Assembly: GCA_910587235.1 (NCBI GenBank)
Contig: CAJUKD010000002.1
Location: 1-64,000, forward strand
Length of the DNA: 64,000 bases
Direction of reading: 5' to 3'
Source: an uncultured Muribaculaceae bacterium
GTDB lineage: Bacteria > Bacteroidota > Bacteroidia > Bacteroidales > Muribaculaceae
In this document: piece by piece, positions 17,815-26,256 of the stretch
How positions within the stretch are numbered: the first letter of the stretch is position 1
Layout of the letters: each line of letters starts with the position of its first letter
Position numbers and translations under genes: made by a program
The notes under the pieces: generated by a model
Seen by the model: only the letters and a program-made list of their open reading frames with translations
Told to the model about the DNA's origin: nothing
The model's database searches: none

Positions 17815-18962
17815 TGACAGCCCCCCTGCGACATATCCTTCGCCTGACGGCGGCGGCAATGGCCGCTGCGCTTGCCGCGGGCTGCGACGTCCACGAGTTC
17901 CCCTCGGAAGAAACGCCGCCGGTGGTCGAGAGCCGTCTGAAGCTCACATTCGATGGCGTCGACATGCCACTGCACACCACCGTCGAATTCGACTCCGACG
18001 GCCGTCGTGCCCGTTCTGCAGAAGAAGGAGCCCGCGACAGCCGACATATAATAAATGTATACGCCGACGACATCCACGACGAAGACATTGCTTCCGGCAC
18101 CCGTGCCCCATCGCGTTCGGTAACCGCCACGGCCACGGTGACCGACCGCGCCGATGCCGCCACCGATGACCGCAGCGTAGCCATCAGCCTGCCCCCCGGC
18201 TCCTACCGCTATGTGGCCTGGAGCGACTACGTAGAAGCCGGCTCCGACGCCGACCTCTACTACGACACCTCCGACTTCTCCGAAATAGCCCTGCGCTCAG
18301 CCGGCAGCCCCTCCGAGGCCTACATCCACCGCGGCAACAGCCCCTGGCGCGACGCATTCCGCGGCGAAGGCAGCTTCCGTGTCGGCGCCGACGGCGCCAT
18401 GTACGCTCCCAACGACCGCGACTGCGCCTCTCCCCTGGCCGAAGCCGTCATCACCATGCGACGCCCGCTGGCTCGCTACGTATTCGTCACCACCGACCTG
18501 AACGACTTCATCTCGCGCCACGGCCTGCGACCGCTATCCGACGAAGTCGACACTGAAAGCAGCCCCCGCCCGCTGCCTACGGTCGACCTGTCCGACTTCC
18601 GCGTCGTGTTCCGCTACACAGGCTACATGCCCTCGGTCTACAACGCTCACATCGACAAACCCGTCAACTCCATGACCGGCGTGTCGTTCGACGGCGCCAT
18701 CACACGCGCCGACGACGGAAACACCGCCGAATTAGGCTCCGACTACATAAGCGTCAACGGCCACGAAACATCAGTGCAGGTAGCTGTCGACGTCTACGAC
18801 CGCAACACCGGCACGCGAGTGGCATCGACCAACCCCATTACCGTGCCATTGGTGCGCAACCGCCTCACAATCGTGCGAGGGCGCTTCCTGACCTCCAAGG
18901 CCGGATCAAGCGTAGGCATATCCCCCGGTTTCAAAGATGACATAAACATAGAAATCAGATAA
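17811..18962 (+). CDS. FimB/Mfa2-like (DUF6562-type) surface lipoprotein
   Basis: A 383-residue lipoprotein whose signal peptide ends in LAAGCD. The body is beta-rich with PGSYRYVAWSDY and later VVFRYTGYMPSVYN, FDGAITRADDG, and a closing VPLVRNRLTIVRGRFL. This is the general design of Mfa2/FimB anchors and DUF6562 fimbrial-type lipoproteins. The start overlaps the DUF3575 gene stop by 4 bases, so the two are co-translated. No fimbrillin subunit gene follows; a strong terminator ends the operon. The exact family is my inference. Confidence 0.7.
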   Translation: MMTAPLRHILRLTAAAMAAALAAGCDVHEFPSEETPPVVESRLKLTFDGVDMPLHTTVEFDSDGRRARSAEEGARDSRHIINVYADDIHDEDIASGTRAPSRSVTATATVTDRADAATDDRSVAISLPPGSYRYVAWSDYVEAGSDADLYYDTSDFSEIALRSAGSPSEAYIHRGNSPWRDAFRGEGSFRVGADGAMYAPNDRDCASPLAEAVITMRRPLARYVFVTTDLNDFISRHGLRPLSDEVDTESSPRPLPTVDLSDFRVVFRYTGYMPSVYNAHIDKPVNSMTGVSFDGAITRADDGNTAELGSDYISVNGHETSVQVAVDVYDRNTGTRVASTNPITVPLVRNRLTIVRGRFLTSKAGSSVGISPGFKDDINIEIR

Positions 18963-19100
18963 CACCGTAAATACATTCAGGTGAATTCACCATCTGCCAC
19001 GGTAGAGCATCAGTCCGAGGTAAACGGCCACAAGTCATCAGGCCAAGGCCGATAAAAAACAAAACAGACAGCGGATTTCTCTTCTGACAGACACATATTT

Positions 19101-19156
19101 ATCAGCTTGATCCGGTCATAGACACATACGTCTATGACCGGATCAAACTGATTTTT
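19101..19156 (+). terminator. Strong terminator after fimbrial-type operon
   Basis: Arms at 19101-19123 and 19130-19152 pair over 23 bases with one mismatch around a 6-base loop and are followed by T residues. The hairpin closes the DUF3575/lipoprotein operon and insulates it from the next promoter. Confidence 0.9.
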
Positions 19157-19188
19157 AACCGGCAATTGATTGGCAACGAAAGATTTTG

Positions 19189-19196
19189 TAACTTTG
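19189..19196 (+). promoter_or_regulatory. -7 box of structured RNA / PAP2 transcript
   Basis: TAACTTTG is an exact TAnnTTTG match with TTG at 19166-19168, 20 bases upstream. The predicted start near 19203 lies more than 250 bases before the PAP2 start codon. Confidence 0.65.
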
Positions 19197-19202
19197 CAGT
19201 AG

Positions 19203-19407
19203 AAAATAGCAGGAGCAGAGGCTGCTGTAACATATATAGTATTAATAGCGTTTGCTATTTGTTCCAATCAGAATGAAACGTCGGAAATTTCATTGTGTTA
19301 TGAATGAGGAACAAGTCGCGAACGTCCGTGCATTGCATGGGCGTGACTTGCCGTTCATAACACCAATCCGACGGGTGCATTCTGGGCAGTCATTGCCCAT
19401 GTTTTTT
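19203..19407 (+). ncRNA. Structured RNA ending in an intrinsic terminator
   Basis: This region has no supported protein gene but can fold well. A nested long hairpin pairs CGTCGG (19279-19284) with CCGACG (19368-19373), ATTGTGTTATGAA (19292-19304) with 19354-19367 (one bulge), CAAGTC (19312-19317) with GACTTG (19345-19350), and ACGTCC (19322-19327) with GGGCGT (19339-19344). A 7-bp alternative stem, 19272-19278 with 19288-19294, overlaps and could compete with it. A terminator follows at 19383-19407. It could be an independent small RNA of about 200 nt or an attenuating leader for PAP2. I do not recognise it as a known RNA class. Confidence 0.55.
19383..19407 (+). terminator. Terminator inside the PAP2 leader
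   Basis: TGGGCA (19383-19388) pairs with TGCCCA (19394-19399) and six T residues follow at 19402-19407. It lies 54 bases before the preferred PAP2 start, so either it ends a separate RNA or it attenuates PAP2. Confidence 0.7.
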
Positions 19408-19460
19408 GCATTCGTCGAATTTGACTTATGGACATTGGCATTCGCACAAACGATATGCCA

Positions 19461-20303
19461 ATGAACATAAATGTACTGGCAGGAAGTCTAATGACATTCG
19501 GACTTCTTGCTTCACAAGTCTGCGCGTACGCCCAAACATCCAATTCTGAAGAATCATCATATCTGATTTTTCATGACACACAACAATTAACCGACAACCG
19601 GCCGGTTGACAGCACATCAGTTTTAGATCGGCACAAAAACGGCTCTCCAGGTTTTAACGCCAAACAACTGATCTTGCCCGGCGCACTTGTAGCAGTCGGT
19701 ACATTTGGAGTATACAACGGAGCTTTCAGGAAATTAGACCAGAACATCAAGAACAGGATGGATGATCTGCGTGGAAATCATTTCTTTCGTGCCGATGATT
19801 ATATTCAATATCTTCCAGCTCTGACATATCTGACATTCGGATCTATAGGCATCAAGCCAAAACACAGTTTTAAGGAACGCGTAGTGGTGGAAGCAACTGC
19901 TTACATAAGCATGACAGCTTTAACAAACATAGGCAAGTATTCATTCAAAGAAAAAAGGCCGGATTCCAATGCAAGAAACTCGTTTCCGTCCGGACACACA
20001 GCCACAGTATTTACCAGCGCCGAATTAATGAGAGAAGAATATGGGCTTGGCATAGGCATAGGAGCTTATACCGTTGCTGTCAGTGTTGCTTTTTTACGCC
20101 TTTACAACGGTCGCCACTGGCTCAATGATATAATTGCAGGAGCGGGAGTAGGAATATTATCTGCAAGGATAGGATATTGGATGCTTCCGTTGTATCAGAG
20201 ATGGTTCAAATGGAATAATCCATGTTCAGATATAATAGTTCTATCTCCGGCCTATAATCCTACGGAGCATTCTTTTTCAATTAATCTGGCCTGCACTTTT
20301 TAA
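19461..20303 (+). CDS. PAP2 superfamily phosphatase
   Basis: A 280-residue exported protein from the ATG at 19461 (in-frame ATGs at 19428 and 19455 are alternatives); the chosen start puts the signal sequence at the N terminus, ending near CAYAQ. Several hydrophobic segments follow. The PAP2 catalytic motifs are present: KEKRPDS, then SFPSGHT and NGRHWLNDIIAG with its His and Asp. Such enzymes remove phosphate from lipid phosphates such as undecaprenyl or phosphatidylglycerol phosphate, or from lipid A. The substrate cannot be told. Confidence 0.87.
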   Translation: MNINVLAGSLMTFGLLASQVCAYAQTSNSEESSYLIFHDTQQLTDNRPVDSTSVLDRHKNGSPGFNAKQLILPGALVAVGTFGVYNGAFRKLDQNIKNRMDDLRGNHFFRADDYIQYLPALTYLTFGSIGIKPKHSFKERVVVEATAYISMTALTNIGKYSFKEKRPDSNARNSFPSGHTATVFTSAELMREEYGLGIGIGAYTVAVSVAFLRLYNGRHWLNDIIAGAGVGILSARIGYWMLPLYQRWFKWNNPCSDIIVLSPAYNPTEHSFSINLACTF

Positions 20304-20342
20304 AAATTTACATCTTATATTCCTGAACAACCTGCCGTTTGT

Positions 20343-21821
20343 TCAATACTGGAGATAGATGAACGGCACAAGCTCGCTCTGGCGCGTCTGCACGACAATG
20401 AAAATTACTGCTGCAAGCAGCACGGCCTGCCAGAGTACAGGCGAGGCAACATAGGCGGCCAACGCACCGATGCTCCACGAGCGCGGCAACAGGTGCATCG
20501 TAAGTCCCAACAGCATGACAGCGACTATCATCATATACCCTTCGACGAACTGCGGAGCCACATCAATGTGAAAGTCAGTGAAAATCTGTGTGGCGATAGT
20601 CCCTACAGTTTCAAGCGACGATGCTCTGAAAAAAACAAATCCAGCCACAATAAGCATGAATGTCACCGCCATGTTGGCGAGCCGTATTTCTGGACGTCCT
20701 TTAAGCTGGTCCGGCAGACGCCAATAAGGCTTTAAAGCCTTATGGACAGCCAGCAGCAGACCATGGTATGCACCCCATATCACATACATCCACGAGGCGC
20801 CATGCCAAAGGCCTCCTATCAGCATCGTCAGGAAGTTGTTGAGATATGTGCGCGAGGCGCCGCGACGGTTTCCACCCAATGGAATATAGACATAATCACG
20901 AAGCCATGTCGACAGCGAAATATGCCAGCGACGCCAGAAGTCCGACGGATTCTGAGCCTTGAACGGAGCCATGAAATTATCCTTAAAGCGGTAGCCAAGT
21001 ATCAGAGCGATGCCTATAGCCATGTCGGAATATCCCGAGAAATCACAGTAAAGTTGTATTGTGAATCCGATACATCCCATCAGATTTTCAAATCCGCTGT
21101 AGAGAGCGGGATTGTCGAAAATACGGTCGACGAAGTTTCCGCTTATATAGTCGGCTATCACAACTTTCTTTATAAGCCCCGTCATCACAAGGAAAAGACC
21201 TTCCGAGGTCATTGCCGGCGTAGGATTGGAATTGGCGTGGATCTGAGGCAGCATATCCTTTGCCCTTACTACGGGTCCGGCGAGCAAGGGAGGAAAAAAT
21301 GTCAGGAAGAAGGCATATTCCATCAGGTCGCGGCACGGTTCGAGCGTGCGGCGATAGACATCGACAATGTAAGATATGGAACGAAAGGTAAAGAAGGATA
21401 TGCCTGCCGGAAGTATTACGGAAACAGGATCGAATCCGCGTCCTACAATGGAAGTGAAAGCGTCGGCAAGAAGATTGAAATATTTGAACCAGACAAGCAT
21501 CCCGACATTGGAGAGCACATTTATGGCCACGATGGCTTTACGCCACAACGGAGTCCGCACCTTCGAGAGAAGCCGCCCGAGTAGATAATCGCTTGCGCAT
21601 ACACCGACGAGTATCAGACAGTATTCAGCGCTTGATTTATAATAAAAATAGAGCGAGAAAGCTATTACTACCGTCATCTTCAGCCGCGGGCGATGCTTCA
21701 CCGCATGATACACCCCGATAAAGAGCACAAAAAGTACAAGAAAAAGACCGGTGTTGAACAGCATGGGTTCGTCCGGCCTATAAGCCAGAAGAGAAATGAT
21801 TTTTTCTATAATATCGTGCAT
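20343..21821 (-). CDS. MBOAT family O-acyltransferase (AlgI-like)
   Basis: A 492-residue inner-membrane protein with about eleven membrane segments. Family motifs are clear: PAGISFFTFRSISYIVDVYR, FPPLLAGPVVRAKDMLPQ, QLYCDFSGYSDMAIGIA, FWRRWHISLSTWLRDY and WHGASWMYVIWG, where the His of WHG is the proposed catalytic residue. Relatives such as AlgI and DltB move acyl groups across the membrane to cell-surface polymers. The usual SGNH partner gene (AlgX/J-like) is not adjacent. A C9 tract lies one base upstream of the start codon. Confidence 0.9.
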   Translation of the reverse strand: MHDIIEKIISLLAYRPDEPMLFNTGLFLVLFVLFIGVYHAVKHRPRLKMTVVIAFSLYFYYKSSAEYCLILVGVCASDYLLGRLLSKVRTPLWRKAIVAINVLSNVGMLVWFKYFNLLADAFTSIVGRGFDPVSVILPAGISFFTFRSISYIVDVYRRTLEPCRDLMEYAFFLTFFPPLLAGPVVRAKDMLPQIHANSNPTPAMTSEGLFLVMTGLIKKVVIADYISGNFVDRIFDNPALYSGFENLMGCIGFTIQLYCDFSGYSDMAIGIALILGYRFKDNFMAPFKAQNPSDFWRRWHISLSTWLRDYVYIPLGGNRRGASRTYLNNFLTMLIGGLWHGASWMYVIWGAYHGLLLAVHKALKPYWRLPDQLKGRPEIRLANMAVTFMLIVAGFVFFRASSLETVGTIATQIFTDFHIDVAPQFVEGYMMIVAVMLLGLTMHLLPRSWSIGALAAYVASPVLWQAVLLAAVIFIVVQTRQSELVPFIYLQY

Positions 21822-21822
21822 C

Positions 21823-21831
21823 GGGGGGGGG
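21823..21831 (+). repeat. G9/C9 homopolymer at MBOAT start
   Basis: Nine G residues on the plus strand read as C9 just before the minus-strand MBOAT ATG (21819-21821), separated by one base. Length changes would alter the leader next to the initiation codon. Confidence 0.75.
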
Positions 21832-21850
21832 ATTCGGTTTACAGGTATAA

Positions 21851-21884
21851 GAAGAGCCGTGCCATTGTTAGCGGCACAGCTCTT
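21851..21884 (-). terminator. Terminator of the thrS-infC-rpmI-rplT operon
   Basis: Arms at 21851-21863 and 21872-21884 pair over 13 bases with one mismatch. On the minus strand only a short T-rich stretch follows, so termination may be partial and could let transcription run into the MBOAT gene. Confidence 0.6.
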
Positions 21885-21907
21885 CCAAATGCTTTTGTGA
21901 ATAAAGC

Positions 21908-22258
21908 TTAAGCGTTCTTGACCTTTTCTACAATCGCACGGAATGCTTCAGGATTGTTGAGAGCGAGGTCGGCAAGCACCTTACGGTTGATTTCAATACC
22001 GCTCTTGTGGATAAGTCCCATCAGCTTGGAATAAGAAAGATCCTCCATGCGGGCGGCGGCGTTGATACGCTGGATCCACAGTGCGCGGAAATTGCGCTTT
22101 TTATCCTTACGGTCGCGGTAAGCGTAGGTCAGACCTTTTTCCCAAGTATTTTTGGCGACTGTCCATACGTTCTTGCGGCTACCATAATAGCCACGCGTGA
22201 GTTTGAGGATTTTTTTGCGACGTGCACGTGATGCAACGTGGTTTACTGATCTTGGCAT
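21908..22258 (-). CDS. rplT: 50S ribosomal protein L20
   Basis: A 116-residue protein with the L20 hallmarks MPRSVNHVASRARRKKILKL, GYYGSRKNVWTVAKNT and RALWIQRINAAARM. L20 binds 23S rRNA and is needed early in assembly of the large subunit. It is the last gene of the thrS-infC-rpmI-rplT operon. Confidence 0.97.
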   Translation of the reverse strand: MPRSVNHVASRARRKKILKLTRGYYGSRKNVWTVAKNTWEKGLTYAYRDRKDKKRNFRALWIQRINAAARMEDLSYSKLMGLIHKSGIEINRKVLADLALNNPEAFRAIVEKVKNA

Positions 22259-22411
22259 TGTTTCAATTGATTTTGGATGTCAGCGGCTGTCATCTACAGC
22301 TCTTCAATGCTGTGCATCCGGTTAATAATGAAATTATAAAATCACGAATTAAAACGTCCTTTCAAGGGAAAACGCTGTTTCGCAGAGTTGTCGCTTCGTG
22401 AACAACGCGAC

Positions 22412-22609
22412 TTACTTCAGGCCGAGAAGAGCCTTTACGCCGGAAACGTCCACTTTGGCCACAAGTCCTGCGTGGGTGAGGTTACGTTTCTGCTTCTTGG
22501 TCTTTTTGGTCAAGATGTGGCTCTTGAACGCATGTTTTCTCTTGATTTTTCCTGATCCGGTAAGGGCGAACCTCTTTTTGGCACCGGAATTAGTCTTAAC
22601 CTTTGGCAT
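22412..22609 (-). CDS. rpmI: 50S ribosomal protein L35
   Basis: A 65-residue basic protein beginning MPKVKTNSGAKKRFALTGSG and containing KIKRKHAFKSHILTKK, which is diagnostic of L35. It is placed between infC and rplT as in most bacteria. Confidence 0.96.
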   Translation of the reverse strand: MPKVKTNSGAKKRFALTGSGKIKRKHAFKSHILTKKTKKQKRNLTHAGLVAKVDVSGVKALLGLK

Positions 22610-22671
22610 TTTGTTTTTAATTAATTGATTAAATCGTGTTTGTATAATACTTCGTCAGCTCGTGACGTTTT

Positions 22672-23262
22672 TTACTTTTTCTTGGGCGTGATCATCAAAA
22701 TCATGCGCTTGCCTTCAAGCACAGGCATCTGCTCGACTTTGCCATATTCTTCAAGATCGTTTGCGAAACGCAACAAAAGGACTTCTCCCTGCTCCTTGAA
22801 AAGGATTGAACGGCCTTTGAAGAACACGTAGGCCTTGACTTTCGCGCCTTCCTGCAGGAATCCGAGAGCATGTTTGAGCTTGAAATTGTAGTCATGCTCG
22901 TCGGTCTGAGGTCCGAAACGAATTTCCTTTACCACCACCTTGGTGGATTTGGCCTTGATTTCCTTAGCTTTCTTCTTCTGCTGATAGAGATACTTCTGAT
23001 AGTCCAGAATCTTGCAGACGGGAGGTTCGGCGTTGGGAGAGATCTCGACGAGGTCGAGTTCCAGTTCTTCGGCCTTTGCAAGGGCATCGTGAATGGAATA
23101 TATTCCCGGCTCCACATTTTCACCTACAAGGCGAACCTCACGCGCACGTATGTGCTCGTTGATATTGTTAGGAGCTTGTTTGACGGGCGGACGCTGCTGC
23201 GAGCGAGGGCCACGAGGACCGGCGGGTCGGGGCGCACCGGGATTAAAGGGCTTTTTTTCCAT
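22672..23262 (-). CDS. infC: Translation initiation factor IF-3
   Basis: A 196-residue IF-3 with an N-terminal extension rich in Pro, Arg and Gly (about residues 5-30), then the N domain (INEHIRAREVRLVGENVEPG, PPVCKILDYQKYLYQQ) and the C domain (VKEIRFGPQTDEHDYNFKLK through GKRMILMITPKKK). IF-3 keeps the subunits apart and checks start codon selection. This copy starts with ATG, not the AUU known from E. coli, so that form of autoregulation is not expected. It lies 9 bases after thrS. Confidence 0.96.
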   Translation of the reverse strand: MEKKPFNPGAPRPAGPRGPRSQQRPPVKQAPNNINEHIRAREVRLVGENVEPGIYSIHDALAKAEELELDLVEISPNAEPPVCKILDYQKYLYQQKKKAKEIKAKSTKVVVKEIRFGPQTDEHDYNFKLKHALGFLQEGAKVKAYVFFKGRSILFKEQGEVLLLRFANDLEEYGKVEQMPVLEGKRMILMITPKKK

Positions 23263-23271
23263 TCAGTATTT

Positions 23272-25209
23272 TTATTGTTTTGTCATTTCGCTGACTTCAT
23301 CGGCGATAAGTTTTGCAAAGGTAGCAATTTTCATGGAACCTTTATCACCTTCGCCCTGTTTTCTTACGGAAACTTCAGCATTTTCCGCTTCTTTTTCACC
23401 TACAATCAGCATATATGGAACACGTTTCAGTTCGGTGTCGCGGATTTTACGGCCGATTTTCTCGCTGCGGTCGTCTATATAGGCGCGGACATCGGCCTGT
23501 TCGAGTTCTTCGGCCACACGGCGGGCATAGTCGTTGAATTTCTCGCTTATAGGCAGAACCGCCACCTGGTCGGGGGCAAGCCACAAAGGGAAGCGGCCGG
23601 CGGTGTGTTCCAGCAGAACGGCTACGAAACGCTCCATCGAGCCGAAAGGCGCGCGGTGTATCATCACCGGACGATGTTTTGCATTGTCGGCACCCGTATA
23701 CTCGAGTTCAAAACGTTCGGGGAGGTTGTAGTCGACCTGTATGGTGCCGAGCTGCCAGCGACGTCCGATTGCATCCTTCACCATGAAGTCGAGCTTGGGA
23801 CCGTAGAACGCAGCCTCGCCAAGCTCGGTGCGGGCATTCAACCCTTTTTCGGCACAAGCCTCGATGATTGCCTGCTCGGCAAGATGCCAGTTTTCGTCGC
23901 TGCCTATGTATTTTTCCTTATGCTGTGGATCGCGAAGAGAAATCTGTGCTTCGTAGTTTTCGAACTTCAAAGCCTTGAAGATGTAGAGGATGATGTCCAT
24001 CACCTTGAGGAATTCATCCTTGATCTGGTCGGGAGCACAGAAGATATGGGCGTCGTCCTGCGTGAAGCCGCGCACACGTGTCAGACCATGCAGTTCACCG
24101 CTCTGTTCGTAGCGATAGACCGTGCCGAATTCGGCAAGGCGCAAAGGCAGTTCGCGATAAGAACGCGGGAGAGCGCGGAATATCTCGCAGTGGTGAGGGC
24201 AGTTCATGGGTTTGAGCAGATACTCTTCACCTTCTTCCGGCGTGTGTATAGGCTGGAAAGAGTCTTTGCCGTACTTGGCATAGTGACCTGATGTGACATA
24301 GAGCTGCTTGTTGCCTATATGCGGAGTTATCACCTGAAGATAACCGTACTTGCGCTGTATGCGGCGGAGGAACTGTTCCAGACGGTCGCGCAGGGCAGCT
24401 CCTTTAGGAAGCCACAGTGGCAGGCCGGCACCGACTTTCTGCGAGAAAGCGAAAAGTTCCATTTCCTTTCCGAGCTTGCGGTGATCGCGCTTCTTTGCTT
24501 CCTCGAGCAATGCAAGATATTCGTCGAGCATGCTTTTCTTGGGGAAAGTAATGCCATAGACGCGCACGAGCTGATTGCGTTTTTCGTCGCCACGCCAGTA
24601 TGCGCCTGCGAGCGACATGACCTTGGCGGCCTTTATGGCTCCTGTGTTCGGCAGGTGCGGACCACGGCAGAGATCGGTGAAATTACCTTGCGTGTACGTG
24701 GTGATATGGCCGTCCTCAAGTTCGGAGATCAGTTCGCACTTATATGTTTCGCCGCGATCGCCGAACAATTTCATTGCGTCGGCCTTGGCTATATCGGCGC
24801 GTACAATGTCTTCCTTCTTCTGGGCAAGCTCAAGCATTTTTTTCTCGATCTTCCCGAAGTCGGCAGAAGTCAACTGGTTCTCACCCGGATCGATGTCGTA
24901 GTAGAATCCGTTCTCGATAGCCGGACCGATACCGAATTTCACACCGGGATAAAGCTCCTGTAGAGCCTCGGCAAGGAGGTGGGCAGAACTGTGCCAGAAA
25001 GCATGTTTACCTTCGGGATCGTCCCATTTGAACAGTTTGAGTTCGGCGTCGTCACTGATGGGGCGCGTCAGATCCCATTCGTTGCCGTCGACCGACGCCG
25101 CGAGGACTTCGCGGGCAAGACGGGGGCTTATGGATTCGGCAATCTGAAGCGGAGTCACTCCGGCTTCAAACTGCTTGACGCTTTTATCAGGAAATGTTAT
25201 ATTAATCAT
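23272..25209 (-). CDS. thrS: Threonine--tRNA ligase
   Basis: A 645-residue enzyme starting MINITFPDKSVKQFEAGVT; the longer frame overlaps the promoter. The order is TGS domain (1-62), editing domain with HSSAHLLAEALQ (near residue 72), the catalytic core with PMNCPHHCEIF (zinc-binding Cys), RYEQSGELHGLTRVRGFTQDD and IHRAPFGSMERF, and the anticodon-binding domain from about 540. It charges tRNA-Thr. It leads the operon with infC, rpmI and rplT. Confidence 0.97.
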   Translation of the reverse strand: MINITFPDKSVKQFEAGVTPLQIAESISPRLAREVLAASVDGNEWDLTRPISDDAELKLFKWDDPEGKHAFWHSSAHLLAEALQELYPGVKFGIGPAIENGFYYDIDPGENQLTSADFGKIEKKMLELAQKKEDIVRADIAKADAMKLFGDRGETYKCELISELEDGHITTYTQGNFTDLCRGPHLPNTGAIKAAKVMSLAGAYWRGDEKRNQLVRVYGITFPKKSMLDEYLALLEEAKKRDHRKLGKEMELFAFSQKVGAGLPLWLPKGAALRDRLEQFLRRIQRKYGYLQVITPHIGNKQLYVTSGHYAKYGKDSFQPIHTPEEGEEYLLKPMNCPHHCEIFRALPRSYRELPLRLAEFGTVYRYEQSGELHGLTRVRGFTQDDAHIFCAPDQIKDEFLKVMDIILYIFKALKFENYEAQISLRDPQHKEKYIGSDENWHLAEQAIIEACAEKGLNARTELGEAAFYGPKLDFMVKDAIGRRWQLGTIQVDYNLPERFELEYTGADNAKHRPVMIHRAPFGSMERFVAVLLEHTAGRFPLWLAPDQVAVLPISEKFNDYARRVAEELEQADVRAYIDDRSEKIGRKIRDTELKRVPYMLIVGEKEAENAEVSVRKQGEGDKGSMKIATFAKLIADEVSEMTKQ

Positions 25210-25273
25210 ACGTAATGCGTTAATCTTCAATTCACTACCACTCGCACACCCGCAAGAGGCCGCAAGTCGGCGA

Positions 25274-25281
25274 CAAAGGTA
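25274..25281 (-). promoter_or_regulatory. -7 box for thrS operon
   Basis: TACCTTTG on the minus strand matches TAnnTTTG, 64 bases before the thrS ATG, with CAA (TTG on the minus strand) about 20 bases further upstream. Confidence 0.65.
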
Positions 25282-25356
25282 CAACATTTTACCCTAAAAA
25301 TCAAGCCTCAAGCGCCTGATTTTTAAGCCCGGTGAAGAATAATACAGTAAAAAAGC

Positions 25357-25389
25357 GACAGCGCCGGAACTTTACACTCCGGCGCTGTC
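25357..25389 (-). terminator. fabG terminator
   Basis: A perfect 12-bp GC-rich stem (25357-25368 with 25378-25389) with a 9-base loop is followed on the minus strand by a T-run. It ends the fabG transcript ahead of the thrS promoter. Confidence 0.92.
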
Positions 25390-25419
25390 ATCAAATTCGA
25401 TTTTATCTTTGCGGGAAGA

Positions 25420-26166
25420 TTACATGTTCATGCCGCCGTCGACCTGAATTACCTGGCCGGTAACATAGCTCGACATGTCGGATGCGAGGAAAGTCGCTAC
25501 ATCGGCGATATCCTCGGGCTTGCCGCCGCGACGCAGGGGGATTTTGTTTGTCCATTCCGCACGAACTTCGTCGGGAAGGGCTGCAGTCATAGCTGTTTCG
25601 ATGAAGCCGGGAGCGATTGCATTGGCACGGATACCACGCGAGCCTACTTCCTGGGCTATGCTCTTCGCCAGTGCGATAAGACCGGCTTTGGATGCGGCAT
25701 AGTTCGACTGTCCGGCATTTCCATGTACGCCTACGACAGAAGCCATATTGATAATAGAACCCGAACGCTGACGGAGCATCGAGGGCAGAACGGCATTGAT
25801 GAAATTGAAAGCCGACTTCAGGTTTACGGCGATAACAGCATCCCACTGGGCCTCGGTCATACGCATCATAAGACCGTCCTTGGTTATACCGGCATTGTTT
25901 ACCAGAATGTCAATTCGTCCGAAATCCTCGATAACCTTGGCGACCACGTCCTTTGTCTGGGCGAAGTCTGCCGCATTGGAGGCATATCCTTTGGCTTTCA
26001 CGCCAAGCGCCTCGATTTCGGCTTCGGTAGCCTTGCCGTTTTCATCGATAACAAGGTCGGTAAAGGCGATATTTGCGCCCTCAGCGGCAAAACGCAGGGC
26101 GAGAGCTTTGCCGATACCGCGGGCAGCGCCGGTGATAAGGGCTGTTTTTCCTTCAAGAAGTTTCAT
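25420..26166 (-). CDS. fabG: 3-oxoacyl-ACP reductase
   Basis: A 248-residue short-chain dehydrogenase. The NAD(P) loop is TGAARGIGKAL (near residue 12), the catalytic residues are in NMASVVG (Ser) and NYAASKAG (Tyr and Lys), and the fatty-acid type close is VTGQVIQVDGGMNM. It reduces 3-ketoacyl-ACP with NADPH in fatty-acid synthesis. It has its own promoter although a TetR regulator gene lies just upstream in the same direction. Confidence 0.94.
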   Translation of the reverse strand: MKLLEGKTALITGAARGIGKALALRFAAEGANIAFTDLVIDENGKATEAEIEALGVKAKGYASNAADFAQTKDVVAKVIEDFGRIDILVNNAGITKDGLMMRMTEAQWDAVIAVNLKSAFNFINAVLPSMLRQRSGSIINMASVVGVHGNAGQSNYAASKAGLIALAKSIAQEVGSRGIRANAIAPGFIETAMTAALPDEVRAEWTNKIPLRRGGKPEDIADVATFLASDMSSYVTGQVIQVDGGMNM

Positions 26167-26210
26167 ATTTTTAATAATGTTTTGTTTCGTCCGAAAATCG
26201 GTTATTGGCG

Positions 26211-26218
26211 CAAAATTA
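26211..26218 (-). promoter_or_regulatory. -7 box for fabG
   Basis: TAATTTTG on the minus strand matches the -7 consensus, 45 bases before the fabG start and after the end of the TetR gene. Confidence 0.5.
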
Positions 26219-26256
26219 GCAAAAATATGTAAACTGCCGGCACATTCAGCGTGAAA

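Noticed and set aside
16930..17859. 309-codon minus-strand open frame
   Set aside because: It is a GC-driven shadow of the DUF3575 gene; several frames stay open in this GC-rich stretch.
19252..19464. 70-codon open frame in the PAP2 leader
   Set aside because: The same bases form a nested hairpin and a terminator, and the peptide has no recognisable feature.
22870..24291. Long open frame of 473 codons on the plus strand
   Set aside because: It is antisense to infC and thrS, whose protein motifs are unmistakable; its translation is low in complexity of recognisable motifs and has no supporting promoter.
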